Shown here: one piece after another, positions 1-5,252 of the stretch
How the letters are laid out: every line of letters begins with the position of its first letter
How positions within the stretch are numbered: the first letter of the stretch is position 1
Assembly: GCA_021823555.1 (NCBI GenBank)
Contig: JAKANW010000276.1
Coordinates: 1-5,252, forward strand
Length of the DNA stretch: 5,252 nucleotides
Direction of reading: 5' to 3'
From: Chloroflexota bacterium
Lineage (GTDB): Bacteria > Chloroflexota > Anaerolineae > Anaerolineales > Villigracilaceae
Translations under genes and position numbers: made by a program
Notes under the pieces: model-generated
Told to the model about the DNA's origin: nothing
The model's database searches: none
The model's input: only the letters and a program-made list of their open reading frames with translations

Positions 1-621
1 GACCTTGCGTGCGTTGGCTGGGATGTTTTTCAACCCGCCCTCGGTGTGCAGCAACACCTGGACGAGCGCTTCGGGCGTGACCGGTTCGCCAATCTGCATA
101 CCGCTCAATTCCGCAAAGCGTTCGGGGCGATGAACGAATTCATCCGTCAATGGTTTCCCCAATCCGCTCAGACCTGCGACCACCACAACTTCTTCTGCAG
201 AATCAGGGATCACTGGCTCTCGCCCGCCGGGTGCTTTGAGCGGCTTCTGGCGCGAGCCGTCTGCTTCGACGAGAAGGGGAATGTGGTTTAATTTATACTT
301 TTCGCGTAGCCAGGATAAAATATCTTCGCTTACTCCCTCCGTTCTCTGATCATCCTGAAGCGGTCCGGTGACCAGTGTCACGCCGCGAAATTCAATGCCA
401 GCGAGTTCTTGTGTTTTTTGTGCAGCGAGGTGCTGGTCGGCCAGTGGGATTTGCCACGTGCCGAGGTGGGTGGTGGTAGTCACGATAACGTTCTGGGTTG
501 GGCTTTTTGAATTTTGGCTTAACTCATGAGCTGCCTGGAACAAGGCGGTCGTCTTGCCTCCTGCACCGGTGAAGGCGATGCAGGAATCCTGTGAGAGGCG
601 CAGGGCACGCGAGAGTTGCAT
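1..621 (-). CDS. yqeC: YqeC-like selenium/molybdenum hydroxylase accessory protein (3' end beyond window)
   Basis: This is a leftward gene whose first 207 codons are in the window. The N-terminus has a P-loop, T-G-A-G-G-K-T-T (residues 18-25), then V-T-T-T-T-H-L (47-53), L-L-V-E-A-D-G-S-R (116-124) followed by K-P-L-K-A-P, and a V-H-R-P-E segment (163-167). A G-G-L-K-N-I-P stretch sits at 195-201. This order is characteristic of the YqeC family, annotated as a putative accessory factor for selenium-dependent molybdenum hydroxylases; its exact biochemical step is not settled. I chose the ATG at 621-619 because family members begin about 10-18 residues before the P-loop. The frame stays open upstream, but through a GC-rich hairpin. 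The Shine-Dalgarno is poor (AAGG two bases from the ATG; GGGAGGG is about 15 bases away). Some relatives carry a C-terminal MobA-like nucleotidyltransferase domain; whether this one does cannot be seen. The family call is fairly sure, the role less so. Confidence 0.87.
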   Translation of the reverse strand, partial: MQLSRALRLSQDSCIAFTGAGGKTTALFQAAHELSQNSKSPTQNVIVTTTTHLGTWQIPLADQHLAAQKTQELAGIEFRGVTLVTGPLQDDQRTEGVSEDILSWLREKYKLNHIPLLVEADGSRQKPLKAPGGREPVIPDSAEEVVVVAGLSGLGKPLTDEFVHRPERFAELSGMQIGEPVTPEALVQVLLHTEGGLKNIPANARKV

Positions 622-741
622 GCCTTGAATTGTAACCCTCCCCTGGTCGGCGTGACCATAGGGGAGGGGCGGAGCTGTCAGAAAACAGGACTGGACTTCC
701 GGTCGGGATGGAGGCGGGAGTCTGTTCGGGATGGCTTGTAA
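622..741. other. 120-bp intergenic gap between LysM gene and yqeC
   Basis: This gap follows the LysM stop codon and precedes the yqeC start, both read leftward. Apart from the inverted repeat at 636-668 I see no convincing promoter, RNA gene or small coding region. The distance and the hairpin leave it open whether yqeC is co-transcribed with the LysM gene. Confidence 0.5.
636..668. repeat. GC-rich inverted repeat / hairpin upstream of yqeC
   Basis: CCCTCCCCT (636-644) pairs perfectly with AGGGGAGGG (660-668). An inner GGTC (645-648) pairs with GACC (654-657) around a five-base loop, leaving a two-base bulge (658-659). This gives a 9+4 bp stem. No T-run follows on either strand, so it is not a standard intrinsic terminator. 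It may be a copy of a dispersed palindromic element, an attenuating structure in the yqeC leader, or an mRNA 3'-end stabiliser for the LysM gene. The pairing is read directly from the sequence; the function is unknown. Confidence 0.7.
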
Positions 742-1317
742 TTACCAGACGCGGATAACTTGTCCCGCGTAGATCCAGTTCGGGTTCCAAACCTGTGGGT
801 TGAGATATTGCAGGCTGGCAACGCTGGTACCGTAACGAGTGGCGATATTGAACAATGTGTCACCGGGTTGGACTGTGTAATAGGTGGGCCGGGCGGGCAG
901 GGCGATGACTTGTCCTGCGTAAATCCAGTTCGGGTTCCAGATTTGCGGGTTGACGGATAGGATGTCGCTCACGGTCACGCCATAACGGTTTGCAATGTTT
1001 CGCAGTGTGTCGCCTGGTTGGATGAAATAAGTGCCGCCTGTCCCGTAATATGGCGGCGGCGCAGGCTGATAATATGATGCGCCGGGAATGTTCAGTGTCT
1101 GGCCGGCGTAAATCCACCAACCGGTGCCGGGATTGGCAAGCTGTAGGTCGTACATTGAAATTCCGCACCAGGCAGCAATCGAGCTTAACGTATCGCCCCA
1201 TCTCACCACGTAGGTTGGGCCACAGGCCGACCAGGCGTGCGCACTGCCCACACTACCGAAGGCTGCCAGTAGGATTGCAGCCAAAAGAAAAACTCTCACC
1301 AGATTTTTATGGTACAC
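742..1317 (-). CDS. Secreted triple-LysM-domain protein
   Basis: This is a 191-residue exported protein likely to bind peptidoglycan or another N-acetylglucosamine polymer. The start is GTG (1317-1315), preceded by AAGGAGG five bases upstream. An in-frame ATG at 1437 would add 40 residues but lies upstream of the best promoter, so I rejected it. Residues 1-28 look like a signal peptide: a basic N-terminus with K and R, a Leu/Ala-rich core, and A-H-A before Trp29. Three LysM domains follow at about 36-78, 97-141 and 147-191. Each has a G-D-T-L motif near its start and an I-Y-A-G-Q motif near its end. A Pro/Tyr-rich linker (about 80-95) separates the first from the others. Cys32 and Cys51 flank the start of LysM1 and could form a disulfide. 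No catalytic domain is present, so it is probably a wall-binding or structural protein, or a regulator of a partner hydrolase. Confidence 0.88.
   Translation of the reverse strand: MYHKNLVRVFLLAAILLAAFGSVGSAHAWSACGPTYVVRWGDTLSSIAAWCGISMYDLQLANPGTGWWIYAGQTLNIPGASYYQPAPPPYYGTGGTYFIQPGDTLRNIANRYGVTVSDILSVNPQIWNPNWIYAGQVIALPARPTYYTVQPGDTLFNIATRYGTSVASLQYLNPQVWNPNWIYAGQVIRVW
758..953 (-). repeat. Internal direct repeat encoding LysM2 and LysM3 ends
   Basis: Bases 758-803 and 908-953 match at 40 of 46 positions at a constant offset of 150 bp, which is one 50-residue LysM unit. Both encode the W-N-P-N-W-I-Y-A-G-Q-V-I block. The third unit, near 1092-1135, is more diverged. This points to tandem duplication of the last two LysM units more recently than the split from LysM1. 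Confidence 0.75.
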
Positions 1318-1322
1318 GGAAG

Positions 1323-1329
1323 CCTCCTT
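1323..1329 (-). promoter_or_regulatory. Ribosome binding site of LysM gene
   Basis: AAGGAGG on the minus strand lies five bases before the GTG at 1317. It is a near-perfect Shine-Dalgarno sequence and is the main reason for choosing GTG over the upstream ATG. Confidence 0.85.
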
Positions 1330-1397
1330 GGGAATAAAGTAAGAAAACAGTGCTGTGAATAAAATACCTCCCAAAACGGAGAAATAATTGCTTCTTT

Positions 1398-1413
1398 CGT
1401 ATATTAGTATACG
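1398..1413. repeat. Perfect 6-bp inverted repeat over LysM -10 box
   Basis: CGTATA (1398-1403) and TATACG (1408-1413) form a perfect inverted repeat with a four-base centre. It covers the predicted -10 hexamer (1406-1411), where a repressor dimer could block transcription. The pairing is seen in the sequence; the operator role is inference, and such an AT-rich palindrome could arise by chance. Confidence 0.4.
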
Positions 1414-1434
1414 TCGCGGAAATTGGAATTTCAA
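1406..1434 (-). promoter_or_regulatory. Sigma70-like promoter for LysM gene
   Basis: On the minus strand TTGAAA (1434-1429) is separated by 17 bp from TATACT (1411-1406). Each hexamer is one base away from the TTGACA/TATAAT consensus and the spacing is ideal. Transcription would begin near 1399, giving a leader of about 80 nt before the GTG start. The promoter sits in the most AT-rich part of the window. Confidence 0.65.
1419..1432. repeat. Perfect 6-bp inverted repeat over LysM -35 box
   Basis: GAAATT (1419-1424) and AATTTC (1427-1432) form a perfect inverted repeat around GG and overlap the predicted -35 hexamer (1429-1434). It differs in sequence from the palindrome over the -10 box. It is a possible operator half of the promoter region, with chance occurrence the alternative. 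Confidence 0.35.
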
Positions 1435-1483
1435 CACCCATTTTCAATCATTTCAGGGTTTTCTCAAACCATGTGTGAAGAAA

Positions 1484-1511
1484 TTTGTTACATCTCAAGA
1501 TGAAGTAAAAT
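1484..1511 (+). promoter_or_regulatory. Weak candidate promoter for sco-hmt-moeA operon
   Basis: TTTGTT (1484-1489) and TAAAAT (1506-1511) are 16 bp apart. The -10 matches consensus at five of six bases, but the -35 is poor. It is the best rightward candidate I see between the LysM promoter and the SCO1 start, and would give a leader of about 30 nt. Confidence 0.3.
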
Positions 1512-1538
1512 AACGACTGCACGTTTCCTAATTTTCAG

Positions 1539-1545
1539 TAAGGAG
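1539..1545 (+). promoter_or_regulatory. Ribosome binding site of SCO1 gene
   Basis: TAAGGAG ends five bases before the ATG at 1551. This is a strong Shine-Dalgarno that fixes the start of the first gene of the rightward operon. Confidence 0.8.
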
Positions 1546-1550
1546 TTGAA

Positions 1551-2129
1551 ATGCAGCGTAGCTCTATATGGGTGGCAGGAATAGCCGTTGTGATCCTTGT
1601 GATTGCTACAGTCGTTCTTTATGCCACAAGAAAACCGTCGTTTAAAGGCGTAGTGCTCAACCCTCCTACGCCCGCGCCAGAGATCAGCCTGACAGACCAG
1701 AGTGGCCAGCCGTTTACCTTGAGCAGCCAGCGCGGCAAAGTGGTCCTGCTCTATTTTGGCTATACCAATTGCCCGGATGAATGCCCTTCGACCATGGCTC
1801 ATATTAAGTTAGCTGTGGGTTCCCTTGGCGAGCTTTCAAAAAAAATACAGGTTCTCATGGTCACTACCGACCCGGCTCGCGATGACAGCCAGGCGCTTGG
1901 GGATTTCTTGGGAAAATTCGACCCGACTTTTTTGGGTTTACTTGGTTCCGACTCTGAATTACAGAAGACCTACAAGGATTATGGCGTTGTCGTTGAAGAT
2001 GGCGGTGAGACGCATAGTTACTTTATCTACGTCATTGATCCTGCCGGCAACCTGCGCCTGACCTTTACCCCCGACTCTCAACCTGCCGACATTGCTTCGG
2101 ATGTCCGCCTGTTGTTGAATGGGGATTGA
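1551..2129 (+). CDS. sco: SCO1/SenC/PrrC family copper chaperone
   Basis: This is a 192-residue membrane-anchored thioredoxin-fold protein. Family members deliver copper to, or reduce the thiols of, the CuA site of cytochrome c oxidase on the outer face of the membrane. One transmembrane segment lies at about residues 6-25, followed by a basic T-R-K, so the domain is probably extracytoplasmic. The copper-binding motif C-P-D-E-C-P supplies Cys74 and Cys78, and His155 in T-H-S-Y-F-I-Y-V-I-D is the third ligand; all three are intact. The thioredoxin-like segment V-V-L-L-Y-F-G-Y-T-N (64-73) and T-T-D-P-A-R-D (105-111) also fit. Length is usual for bacterial members. No oxidase gene is visible here, so a general thiol or copper-stress role remains possible. 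It heads the operon, with 15 bp to the next gene. Confidence 0.95.
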   Translation: MQRSSIWVAGIAVVILVIATVVLYATRKPSFKGVVLNPPTPAPEISLTDQSGQPFTLSSQRGKVVLLYFGYTNCPDECPSTMAHIKLAVGSLGELSKKIQVLMVTTDPARDDSQALGDFLGKFDPTFLGLLGSDSELQKTYKDYGVVVEDGGETHSYFIYVIDPAGNLRLTFTPDSQPADIASDVRLLLNGD

Positions 2130-2135
2130 ATCAGT

Positions 2136-2140
2136 GGAGG
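2136..2140 (+). promoter_or_regulatory. Ribosome binding site of methyltransferase gene
   Basis: GGAGG lies four bases before the ATG at 2145, within the 15-bp gap after the SCO1 stop. It supports this start and independent initiation within the operon. Confidence 0.7.
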
Positions 2141-2144
2141 ACAG

Positions 2145-3038
2145 ATGGATTTCCTCTCGCGGGTTGTAGACTCGCCTCATCTCATCCTCGACGGCGCGAC
2201 TGGTACCGAGTTGGCGCGTCGTGGTGTGGATACAGGCCTGCCTTTGTGGTCTGCTAACGCGCTACTCACTGACGAGGGCGAGAGTGTGCTTCGTCAAATC
2301 CACACGGACTACCTGACCGCGGGAGCGGAGATCCTGACCACCAATACGTTTCGTACTCATCGCCGCGCCCTGGCTTCCAGCGGGAACGCCGGGCGCGCCC
2401 TCGAACTGACCCGCCGCGCGGTGGAGATCGCCCGCGCGGCGATTGATGATATGCCCGCCTCTTCTCCGCGCTTTGTAGCTGGTTCCATTTCGACGCTCGA
2501 GGATTGCTACCGGCCCGATCTCGTTCCCCCTGACGACGAGTGTCGCACTGAACATTCCGAACGCGTCCATCATCTCGTTGAATGCGGCGTGGATGTGATC
2601 CTGATCGAAACGATGAACTCCATCCGTGAAGCCGTCATCGCTGCCAAACTTGCCACCCTGACGGGTGCTCCGGTCATCGTCAGTTTTGTGTGCAATTCGG
2701 CCGGCCGCATCCTTTTGGGTGAGTCGCTGACGGATGCCGCGCACGAATTGCTGCCTCTTGGCATTGCTGCGCTGGGTGTTAACTGCGGTCCCACACCGAA
2801 CCTTGCCACACCGCTAAACGAATTGCGCACTGTCTGCGGGCCTGAGTTCCCGCTCATTGCGTATGGCAACATCGGCTATGTCGATGATAAAGTTGGCTGG
2901 GTCAATACCGACGCGGAAGACCCGGAAGCCTACTGCAACCATGCCCTCCACTGGCCTGCAAAGATCGTCGGCGGCTGTTGCGGGACAACTCCTGCTCACA
3001 TCACCCGCCTCCATGCTGCCCTGAGTCCCGGTACCTAA
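2145..3038 (+). CDS. Zinc-dependent homocysteine S-methyltransferase family protein
   Basis: This is a 297-residue cytoplasmic enzyme of the Hcy-binding family (MmuM, BHMT and the N-terminal module of MetH). It is expected to transfer a methyl group to homocysteine, giving methionine. D-G-A-T-G-T-E-L (16-23) and I-L-T-T-N-T-F (63-69) are family signatures. The three zinc/thiol ligands are present: Cys214 in G-V-N-C-G-P, and Cys278-Cys279 in G-G-C-C-G-T-T-P. The length is that of a stand-alone MmuM/YbgG-type enzyme without folate or cobalamin domains. The methyl donor (S-methylmethionine, a betaine, or a corrinoid partner) cannot be told from sequence, so I give no symbol. It sits between the SCO1 gene and moeA; neither neighbour suggests the donor. 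Confidence 0.92.
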   Translation: MDFLSRVVDSPHLILDGATGTELARRGVDTGLPLWSANALLTDEGESVLRQIHTDYLTAGAEILTTNTFRTHRRALASSGNAGRALELTRRAVEIARAAIDDMPASSPRFVAGSISTLEDCYRPDLVPPDDECRTEHSERVHHLVECGVDVILIETMNSIREAVIAAKLATLTGAPVIVSFVCNSAGRILLGESLTDAAHELLPLGIAALGVNCGPTPNLATPLNELRTVCGPEFPLIAYGNIGYVDDKVGWVNTDAEDPEAYCNHALHWPAKIVGGCCGTTPAHITRLHAALSPGT

Positions 3039-3040
3039 TC

Positions 3041-5035
3041 ATGTCTGTTTACCTCCACGATATCCCTCTGCCCGAAGCCCAGGCTCGCCTCCAGCAAGCG
3101 CTCCAGGAAGCGAAGCTCTGGAGCATTCTTGGTGCGGAGACCATCCCCCTCGACGAGAACGCCCTCGGCCGCGTCCTGGCTGCACCTGTGTGGGCCAAGG
3201 TCTCCTCGCCGCATTACCACGCCTCGGCCATGGATGGTTTTGCTGTGCGCGCTGCGGACACTTCGGGCGCGGGCCCGTCTGACCCAATTACGCTTCAAGC
3301 CGGATCCCAAACCTGTTACCTCGACACGGGCGATCCCCTCCCCTCAGAATTTGACGCTGTGATCCCCATCGAAAACGTCGAGCCGCTGGACGCGGAGGGT
3401 CATCCCATACAAGCCATCCGCAAACCCGTCTTCATCCGTATCCGCGCGGCGGTCACGCCTTGGAGTTACATCCGCCCGTTGGGGGAGGATATCGTCGCGA
3501 CCCAGTTGGTTTTGCCCGCAGGTCATACCTTGCGTCCGGTTGACCTCGGCGCTATTGCTGCCTCGGGTCACGTTGAAATTAAAGTGGCCTGCAGGCCGCG
3601 CGTGGCCATCCTGCCGACGGGCACGGAGCTTGTCCCGATTGGCTCTGACTTGAAAGCAGGCGACATCCTCGAATACAACTCTCTTGTGCTGGCTGCCCAG
3701 GTTAAGGCCATGGGCGGGGAAGCGACGCGTTTCCCGATCTCCAAAGATGATTTCGATCTCATCTGCCAGCGCGTGCAGGAAGCCGCGCAAACTCATGATT
3801 TGATCCTGCTCAATGCCGGTTCGTCGGCGGGCGCGGAGGATTTCTCGGCCAGGGTGGTCGAGAAATTGGGGACTTTGCTGGTGCATGGCGTGGCTGTGCG
3901 ACCGGGGCATCCGGTCATTTTGGGGATGGTAAACCGTGGCCCGTTGCCTGTGAGCGAAGATGTTGCCCAGCGTTTATCGTCCTCCGTCCCGATTGTCGGC
4001 GTGCCCGGTTATCCTGTCTCTGCCGCCTTGACAATTGACATCTTCGTCGAACCATTGATTGCCCGGTGGCTGGGGCGGCCTCCGCTTGAACTCCCAACCG
4101 AGACTGCCACTTTGACGCGCAAGATTGTCTCACCGCCTGGCGATGATGATTATGTGCGCGTGGCGGTCGGGCGTGTGGGCGGGAAACTCCTGGCTGCGCC
4201 GCTTTCGCGTGGCGCGGGTGTGATTACTTCCCTCGTGCGCGCCGATGGGTTGATCGTATTGCCGAGCGGTGAGCAGGGAGCCGAGGCTGGCGCGCAGGTG
4301 CAGGTACGGTTATTCCGTTCGCGCAGCGAACTGGATAAAACCATCTTTTGCATCGGTTCTCACGATGTGATCCTGGACTTGCTGGCGCAATTTCTCTCTG
4401 AACGTGACCGGCGCTTTGTCTCGGCCAACGTCGGCTCGCAGGGCGGACTGGTCGCTTTGCGGCGCGGGGAGGCGCACCTGGCCGGCTCGCATTTGCTCGA
4501 TCCTGAAACGGGTGAATATAATATTTCGTACCTGAAGCAATATCTGCCCGGCGTGCCCATTCGCTTGGTGCAACTGGTGAAACGGGAACAGGGACTGTTA
4601 TTGCAGCGCGGCAACCCAAAGGGGTTGGGCGGCCTGGAAGACCTCACCAGGCCCGGGGTCCGGTTTGTGAACCGCCAGCGCGGAGCCGGCACGCGCGTAT
4701 TGTTGGATTATTACCTGAACTTGTTGGGGATACCGGGTGAACAAATCCTGGGCTACAATCAGGAGGAATATACCCATCTGGGGGTGGCTGCTGCGATTGC
4801 TTCTGGCCGCGCCGATTGCGGGTTGGGAATCCCGGCTGCCGCGCAAGCTTTGGACCTGGATTTTATCCCGCTCTTTCAGGAGCGTTACGATCTGGTGATC
4901 CCGAAGGAATTCGCGGAAAGCGATCTGCTGGCGCCTTTGTTTGATGTGTTGGCCAATTCCAGGTTCCACCAGGCAGTGGGCGGGTTGCCCGGTTACAATC
5001 TGGCCCTGATGGGTAAAGTAATTTTGGAGGCTTGA
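3041..5035 (+). CDS. moeA: MoeA molybdopterin molybdenumtransferase fused to PBP-like domain
   Basis: This is a 664-residue two-part protein. Residues 1 to about 425 are MoeA, which inserts molybdate into adenylylated molybdopterin in the cytoplasm. Visible signatures are S-A-M-D-G-F-A-V-R (62-70), R-P-L-G-E-D-I (145-151), L-P-T-G-T-E-L (191-197), G-A-E-D-F (264-268), V-R-P-G-H-P (286-291) and G-V-P-G-Y-P-V-S-A (320-328). The usual G-G-V-S-V-G is A-G-S-S-A-G (259-264), and P-G-N-P is P-G-Y-P. Residues about 433-664 resemble the periplasmic-binding-protein-like domain (LysR-substrate-like, PBP_like) known in archaeal and some bacterial MoeA fusions. It contains G-S-Q-G-G-L (465-470), G-E-A-H-L-A-G-S-H (476-484) and R-Q-R-G-A-G-T-R (545-552). 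No signal peptide is seen, so this domain acts inside the cell, perhaps binding an oxyanion or cofactor. The start at 3041 matches family N-termini, two bases after the previous stop; there is no clear Shine-Dalgarno, so coupled translation is likely. Confidence 0.94.
   Translation: MSVYLHDIPLPEAQARLQQALQEAKLWSILGAETIPLDENALGRVLAAPVWAKVSSPHYHASAMDGFAVRAADTSGAGPSDPITLQAGSQTCYLDTGDPLPSEFDAVIPIENVEPLDAEGHPIQAIRKPVFIRIRAAVTPWSYIRPLGEDIVATQLVLPAGHTLRPVDLGAIAASGHVEIKVACRPRVAILPTGTELVPIGSDLKAGDILEYNSLVLAAQVKAMGGEATRFPISKDDFDLICQRVQEAAQTHDLILLNAGSSAGAEDFSARVVEKLGTLLVHGVAVRPGHPVILGMVNRGPLPVSEDVAQRLSSSVPIVGVPGYPVSAALTIDIFVEPLIARWLGRPPLELPTETATLTRKIVSPPGDDDYVRVAVGRVGGKLLAAPLSRGAGVITSLVRADGLIVLPSGEQGAEAGAQVQVRLFRSRSELDKTIFCIGSHDVILDLLAQFLSERDRRFVSANVGSQGGLVALRRGEAHLAGSHLLDPETGEYNISYLKQYLPGVPIRLVQLVKREQGLLLQRGNPKGLGGLEDLTRPGVRFVNRQRGAGTRVLLDYYLNLLGIPGEQILGYNQEEYTHLGVAAAIASGRADCGLGIPAAAQALDLDFIPLFQERYDLVIPKEFAESDLLAPLFDVLANSRFHQAVGGLPGYNLALMGKVILEA
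5026..5030 (+). promoter_or_regulatory. Ribosome binding site of response-regulator gene
   Basis: GGAGG inside the last codons of moeA ends five bases before the ATG at 5036. It confirms that start and shows the downstream gene is read from the same message. Confidence 0.75.
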
Positions 5036-5252
5036 ATGCAGGACGCGTTGATCATTGACGATAATCGAAATACAGCCGACGCCTTCCAACAAATGTTGGA
5101 CGTGCTTGGCATCAAGGCACGCGTGGCTTATGGTTCCAGTCCGGCGATCTCTTCTCTTTCACGGTTTACCCCCGGCCTGGTGTTGTTGGATGTCAACATG
5201 CCTGGCCTGGATGGGGTGGAAATCCTGGCGTACCTCAAACGGGAGCCAAGAC
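5036..5252 (+). CDS. Response regulator receiver-domain protein (5' part only)
   Basis: The first 72 codons of a CheY-like receiver domain are present; the rest lies beyond the right edge. Asp8-Asp9 in L-I-I-D-D-N form the metal-binding acidic pocket. Asp52 in V-L-L-D-V-N-M-P-G is the predicted phosphorylation site, followed by L-D-G-V-E-I-L. The ATG immediately follows the moeA TGA with no gap, so the gene belongs to the operon. The output domain, if any, is unseen: it could be a single-domain regulator, a transcription factor or an enzyme. It presumably takes phosphate from a histidine kinase encoded elsewhere or just downstream. Confidence 0.92.
   Translation, partial: MQDALIIDDNRNTADAFQQMLDVLGIKARVAYGSSPAISSLSRFTPGLVLLDVNMPGLDGVEILAYLKREPR

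Noticed and set aside
46..291. A rightward 81-codon open frame.
   Set aside because: It lies antisense to yqeC, whose reverse-strand frame shows clear family motifs; the product resembles nothing and has no good ribosome binding site.
636..668. The hairpin as an intrinsic terminator for the LysM gene.
   Set aside because: No run of T follows the stem in either direction.
1318..1437. A 40-residue N-terminal extension of the LysM protein starting at the ATG at 1437.
   Set aside because: The near-consensus promoter (1406-1434) lies inside it, so its ATG would not be on that transcript. The GTG at 1317 has an ideal ribosome binding site and gives a clean signal peptide.
1921..1945. A T-rich stretch with ACCC/GGGT arms resembling a terminator.
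   Set aside because: The stem is only four pairs and lies inside the intact SCO1 coding region.
2978..3040. An upstream in-frame ATG at 2978 for moeA.
   Set aside because: It would overlap the methyltransferase gene by about 60 bases and adds a Cys/Pro/His-rich stretch unlike MoeA N-termini. The M-S-V-Y-L-H-D-I-P-L start at 3041 fits the family.
3344..3910. A leftward 188-codon open frame opposite moeA.
   Set aside because: It is antisense to strongly conserved MoeA motifs and its product is a low-complexity Arg/Asp/His-rich shadow of a GC-rich coding strand.
4598..5092. A leftward 164-codon open frame spanning the end of moeA and the regulator start.
   Set aside because: It runs antisense across two clear genes and shows no family motif.
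1..5252. CRISPR array, tRNA, rRNA, insertion sequence or attachment site.
   Set aside because: I saw no regularly spaced repeats, cloverleaf-like segments, transposase motifs or terminal inverted repeats with target duplications.

Overview
The window is about 57% GC by eye. It holds two leftward genes on the minus strand, a divergent AT-rich intergenic region, and a tight rightward run of four genes on the plus strand. Gene content suggests an environmental Chloroflexota (Anaerolineae-like) bacterium. The clues are a MoeA fused to a C-terminal periplasmic-binding-protein-like domain, a YqeC-type accessory protein, and a secreted LysM-only protein with NP-x-x-W-N-P-N-W-I-Y-A-G-Q repeats. This assignment is inferred from family resemblance, not from a marker gene.

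Left arm (minus strand). Bases 1-621 carry the N-terminal 207 codons of a YqeC-like P-loop protein linked in the literature to selenium/molybdenum hydroxylase maturation; its 3' end lies beyond the left edge. Between it and the next gene is a 120-bp gap holding a strong inverted repeat (636-668). Bases 742-1317 encode a secreted protein with a signal peptide and three LysM domains. A GTG start with an ideal ribosome binding site, and a good sigma70-type promoter downstream of the only ATG alternative, fix its start.

Centre (1318-1550). This 233-bp divergent intergenic region holds the leftward LysM promoter, two short perfect inverted repeats overlapping its -10 and -35 hexamers, and a weaker candidate rightward promoter.

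Right arm (plus strand). The genes are a membrane-anchored SCO1/SenC copper chaperone (1551-2129), a zinc-type homocysteine S-methyltransferase (2145-3038), a MoeA-PBP fusion for molybdenum cofactor synthesis (3041-5035), and the first 72 codons of a response-regulator receiver protein (5036 to the right edge). Gaps of 15, 2 and 0 bp imply one operon with translational coupling. The functions do not form one textbook pathway. The nearest theme is metal and cofactor handling: copper delivery to cytochrome oxidase, a zinc methyltransferase, and molybdenum insertion. YqeC on the other arm adds a second molybdenum-enzyme factor within about 2.5 kb of MoeA.

I did not find a convincing new system. 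The most useful leads are the coupling of the MoeA-PBP fusion to a receiver-domain gene, the nearby yqeC, and the palindromes around the LysM promoter.
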